From assembly GCA_002373375.1 (NCBI GenBank), contig DFLE01000001.1, forward strand, positions 1 through 64,000: a stretch of 64,000 nucleotides of DNA, written 5' to 3'. Shown piece after piece: positions 63,201 through 64,000 of the stretch. The stretch is from Prevotellaceae bacterium UBA3627 (GTDB taxonomy: Bacteria; Bacteroidota; Bacteroidia; Bacteroidales; Bacteroidaceae). The notes under the pieces were generated by a model. That model ran no database searches. It was not told the DNA's origin and saw only the letters and a program-made list of their open reading frames with translations. Numbering within the stretch: position 1 is the stretch's first letter; every line of letters starts with the position of its first letter. The translations under genes and the position numbers were made by a program.

Positions 63201-64000
63201 GGTATGCTTTACTACAGTAGTGCCAGCAACTATTGGGGAACTAATGGTGTTGATGAAGGTGCTGCTTGCACATATAATAATAATAATGGTACTTATACAT
63301 GGAGTGGTGGTACCATGAAGCTGAACCCTGCGACTCACTGGATGATCGGTCCTATTACTGACGAGTTGCTTGAAGCTGCTGTTTCGAAAAAGGTTATGTA
63401 CAAGTGTGACGCCGGCACATACACCCTGCGTCAGCATCTGGAGAGTGGTAATCTACAAACCAATCGTGCCATTGTCAGCCAGTATCACGGTATAAATCAG
63501 GCTACTTGGAAGGATTGGACGGATACCGACAACAGTGATGCTCTTGTTCTCGAGTATAACGAGCGTACTGACGGCACGGCGAGAAACTACACCTGGGGAT
63601 GGGATTCTCATAACGGCAGACCTATGCTTACCGGCGAGTCTGCGGAGTATCTTGAGGTGACGGGAACTGGTGGCGTGCTTACTGCCACGCTGAAAGGCAT
63701 GAATAATACCGACGGTTTCTACTACACCTGGTATGAGCGTTGTGATACAAATGCAGTGCAGACGGCTGCACTTGCAAACGATGTGAGTCATGGTAACCAA
63801 TATACTATTCCGAATTATGATACTTACAAGACGCATAACCGCTACTTCTATGCGGTGGCTACGAAAACAGATGCCACCACAGGCAAGACCTATACCTATA
63901 CCTCCAAGCTGTTCACTGTTCACGGAACGCTCGGCGAGGTGACGGCTACGAAGACCACTGACCAGACCGAGGCTACGTCAGGCGGCAATTATACACATGA
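60207..64000 (+). CDS. Giant secreted protein with GLUG-like repeats (3' end outside window)
   Basis: An open frame runs from ATG 60207 to the end of the window, 1264 codons without a stop. The start is MGIKRISVTLQRFVMFMALV, a signal peptide cut near LNVSADS. The body has IISNKEQMAYFGKVM and FSGHFDGGGYTIIGVNM, and later VIGNEKELRLWSELS and FRGTFDGQGHVIKNL. These are the motifs that introduce GLUG-repeat proteins. Repeats such as GLGGMIGSVRGSGSVTNCKV, YVGGLCGDIDAVSSLSDCVV and FAVGGVVGNV fit the GLUG pattern. An Ig-like stretch (YYTWYERC) lies near the window end. GLUG modules occur in bacterial surface adhesins and IgA peptidases. No catalytic motif is seen in the visible part. Confidence 0.85.
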   Translation, partial: MGIKRISVTLQRFVMFMALVAAYALNVSADSWADHAPASLSDARISGSGTAGDPYIISNKEQMAYFGKVMGGNSQYWKLGADSINLSGHDWTFGSEYWPVIFSGHFDGGGYTIIGVNMVVPDDHCFSGFFCALSGSVENVELASPALTLKKVNWPPDDYSYRSSGTLVGVVLSGGSVKKCKVTSPTITMTDTPSQYQKPFGLGGMIGSVRGSGSVTNCKVEGGSITDASNLVLDQTSLYVGGLCGDIDAVSSLSDCVVKDMTITLDQVESYSETQVVFAVGGVVGNVMKPATNMPERILAWGCKINAPKAMVGPVAGVFRRSHETIDKNVITDDYSGEGDKSLSDASKTSTWMYNGYKLAVDENSSIFSSFSKNYTASLTDGYLDVGNAVQTLPKQNRVNSSSRNSHTVLWYTSNRGRGTSNNNNQDIAPTFENWAWIPDGYKYFAQGYNVGSYVDSTQAKDFFESVGNVEKPCQLTLVDENEGLRGEVPHTLKLTVVDGAKTVSGTGADKLTWTWAVGGVEKATGQTYTLDVTSSYTADSTVLVTASDGTMVSYTIPRAFLRTKDGTDLKRGEQTNPYVIGNEKELRLWSELSRTMGQFDNYYENGVVKQDKVSDFNKAYFELDANIDMEVRSMTGVTDGYSGSSDALYAERHGFNHNDDFLPICGLTSEDIYDVAHTFRGTFDGQGHVIKNLHQIWRGGTLDFYYDEQATQSWGLFGVVSGGTIKNLIIDGAKLEHDVYNGSFFYEEAMHTQPQNNDNVTKNNNPRGTNVAVGVVAGMITAGSVIRDVDVRNSAIYASNVDPTCCQPGSVWKQIIIIRRNFGWGLYVGGIVGRVQSSYDGSMLSDLGHSTKIHYVSSDVDIDIMPIRINYQMNNNTTAYPKRMHFNTGGIVGSMHSTGNYTTIPWPEHSFYTGLIRTMHGTASPSFGYVSYNTIAAEANYGDFHNHYVGYPGVLTTSYYNNLYFRDCYSDENADNVNHFNWKTTPQYAHEVAVPTAGMLYYSSASNYWGTNGVDEGAACTYNNNNGTYTWSGGTMKLNPATHWMIGPITDELLEAAVSKKVMYKCDAGTYTLRQHLESGNLQTNRAIVSQYHGINQATWKDWTDTDNSDALVLEYNERTDGTARNYTWGWDSHNGRPMLTGESAEYLEVTGTGGVLTATLKGMNNTDGFYYTWYERCDTNAVQTAALANDVSHGNQYTIPNYDTYKTHNRYFYAVATKTDATTGKTYTYTSKLFTVHGTLGEVTATKTTDQTEATSGGNYTH

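Overview
The window looks like chromosomal DNA of a Prevotella-like member of the Bacteroidales. Signs seen in the sequence are repeated matches to the Bacteroidetes promoter (TTTG, 19-20 bases, TAnnTTTG), fimbrillin-type lipoproteins, very large secreted proteins built from Bacteroides/InlB-type repeats and Ig-like modules, and C-termini of the type IX secretion (T9SS) sorting type. The genus is inferred from protein style and was not tested by a database search.

Layout. 265-3418 (minus): a housekeeping cluster with an MTA/SAH nucleosidase-family protein, a HAD phosphatase and an Xaa-Pro aminopeptidase. 3554-11529 (minus): a secreted-protein operon with a 1533-aa modular protein, a 63-aa peptide, a GH105 unsaturated-uronyl hydrolase and a second 63-aa peptide. 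11715-12626 (minus): an AEC-family permease. 12735-17084 (minus): a multidomain PL1 pectate lyase. 17531-22165 (minus): asnS, an rluB-type pseudouridine synthase with a long RGG-rich N-terminus, and purB. 22521-23618 (plus): an OmpA-family protein. 23961-27957 (plus): riboflavin genes ribD, ribE, ribBA and ribH, then a DUF1846 protein. 29732-33741 (plus): a small peptide, a fimbrillin-like protein with a C-terminal dockerin, and two fimbrillin-type lipoproteins. 33762-36493 (plus): an A+T-rich toxin-antitoxin (TA) cassette array. 36649-58806 (plus): two paralogous giants (3659 and 3504 aa) with C-terminal pectin methylesterase (CE8) folds. 60207-64000 (plus): the start of another giant secreted protein with GLUG-like repeats, cut by the window end.

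How it fits together. PL1, GH105 and CE8 are consecutive activities in pectin breakdown: demethylation, chain cleavage and hydrolysis of unsaturated ends. They carry signal peptides and T9SS-like tails, and no SusC/SusD pair is present. This points to cell-surface or secreted pectin attack rather than a classical polysaccharide utilization locus. The first giant has lost all five CE8 active-site residues at aligned positions, whereas the second keeps all five.

Most notable observations: (1) three TA modules each preceded by the same ~135-bp repeat, with antitoxins that share N-terminal or C-terminal halves in different combinations, plus a 17-codon toxin remnant; (2) an identical 34-bp palindromic element inserted in the same reading frame in both ribD and ribE; (3) several unrelated repeat families that share one design, 7-9-bp perfect arms around a 3-nt spacer; (4) a catalytically dead CE8 paralog beside an intact one; (5) small leader-like peptides sharing Y[IV]xPx[IV] and, in two of three, [LM]AGS, located beside large secreted proteins.
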